Of a stretch of 36,742 nucleotides of DNA, positions 36,363-36,742 are shown piece after piece. The position numbers and the translations under genes are program-made. The notes below the pieces were generated by a model that was not told the origin of the DNA, made no database searches, and saw only the letters and a list, made by a program, of their open reading frames with translations. How positions within the stretch are numbered: the first letter of the stretch is position 1; every line of letters begins with the position of its first letter. This stretch comes from Minisyncoccota bacterium (GTDB taxonomy: Bacteria > Patescibacteriota > Minisyncoccia > UBA6257 > 2-01-FULL-56-20), in contig JANWIW010000008.1 of assembly GCA_025449695.1 (NCBI GenBank), positions 1 to 36,742 of the forward strand. The letters run 5' to 3'.

Positions 36363-36742
36363 ATGGTCACCATCATCTTCGAAGCACACGGAACGACGAC
36401 GGACAATGAGGCTAAGCTCGCGTCCGGCTGGAACGACGTGGGCCTCTCGCCTCTTGGCGAGGCACAAGCCCGGGAGCTCGGGGAACGGCGGAAGGGTGAG
36501 GAGATCGCGACCGTGTTCTGCTCTGACCTCATGCGCTCATACCGGACGGCGCAGCTCGCCTTCGGCAGGAAGCTCCCCATCGTGGAGGACCGCCGGCTCC
36601 GCGAGTGCGACTACGGCGACCTGAATGGCGAACCGAGCGAGTAAGGTGGATGCGGAAAAGGGCGCGCGCCTTCTCGTCCCCTTCCCGAACGGAGAAAGCT
36701 ACGCGGGCACGACCAGGCGCATGCGCGAATTCCTGCTGGACC
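36363..36742 (+). pseudogene. Histidine phosphatase family protein, frameshifted and cut by right edge
   Basis: The frame from the ATG at 36363 encodes 93 residues: VTIIFEAHGTTTDNEAKLAS, GWNDVGLSPLGEAQARELG, FCSDLMRSYRTAQLAFG, LRECDYGDLNGEPSE, then TAA at 36642. The +1 frame continues the family sequence without interruption (KVDAEKGARLLVPFPNGESY, TTRRMREFLLD) to the window end, so a single-base change near 36640 breaks the gene. The motif is EAHG in place of RHG, a known variant group in this superfamily. It may be a true pseudogene, a sequencing error or a rare frameshift. It follows the TrmB gene directly. Confidence 0.75.

Noticed and set aside
1-36742. UGA recoding to glycine as in some CPR groups
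   Set aside because: Several genes end in TGA at the expected family length and no internal TGA is needed in any conserved gene.

Overview
The window looks like a chromosome segment of a Candidate Phyla Radiation (Patescibacteria) bacterium, most likely a GC-rich Parcubacteria-type lineage. The evidence is the combination of small four-helix-bundle (S23-type) genes, GIY-YIG mini-genes, a TM2-domain protein, a PF04020 mini-membrane protein, a 600-residue Cys-rich zinc-ribbon protein, RNase Y and RNase J together, and interspersed palindromic repeats. UGA is used as a normal stop (for example at the end of gmd2, the second S23 gene and gene 34955-35530), so this is not the recoded Gracilibacteria/Absconditabacteria code. 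The taxonomic call is inference from gene content; no rRNA is present.

Layout. 1-3470 (minus): surface-glycan operon with an O-antigen ligase/polymerase-type membrane protein and two tandem GDP-mannose 4,6-dehydratase genes, the second cut by the window edge. 3476-5483: an S23 gene between inverted repeats, then rny. 5607-6615: a two-gene unit of unknown function with a near-consensus promoter, structured leader and terminator. 6655-11297: repeats, gpmI, a PF04020 protein, secG, a family-5 peptide-binding protein and a small unknown gene. 11357-15293: tRNA-Leu(CAG), rnj, a second S23 gene between inverted repeats, trpS, TM2 protein. 15378-15716: a GIY-YIG gene lying exactly between two repeat arms. 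15737-22223: ileS (minus) with an embedded histidine-phosphatase domain, an unknown gene, argS (minus), smpB. 22218-24333: MFS transporter and a coupled two-gene unit. 24722-27304: two secreted or surface proteins. 27312-32654: membrane protein, small accessory genes, a YbaK-type deacylase, a second GIY-YIG gene, tmRNA (ssrA) with a divergent membrane-protein gene, and two paralogous small genes. 32699-36742: Cys-rich protein, secreted protein, TrmB-type regulator and a frameshifted histidine phosphatase at the edge.

Themes. Translation and RNA turnover dominate the core genes: three aminoacyl-tRNA synthetases, a tRNA-editing protein, the SmpB/tmRNA rescue pair, RNases Y and J. Between them sit small accessory units that look different: strong sigma-70-type promoters with 17-bp spacers, strong Shine-Dalgarno sites and hairpin terminators, and no recognisable function. 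Several are paralogous to one another within the window.

The most striking observations are (i) an isoleucyl-tRNA synthetase that carries a complete histidine phosphatase domain inside its catalytic half; (ii) three independent repeat-derived in-frame insertions in the same gene; (iii) both S23 genes lying between long inverted repeats, like 23S rRNA intervening sequences but away from rRNA; (iv) a GIY-YIG gene exactly bounded by the arms of a palindromic repeat whose gene-less relatives are scattered through the window; and (v) a tmRNA whose CCA end is part of a perfect 20-bp inverted repeat.
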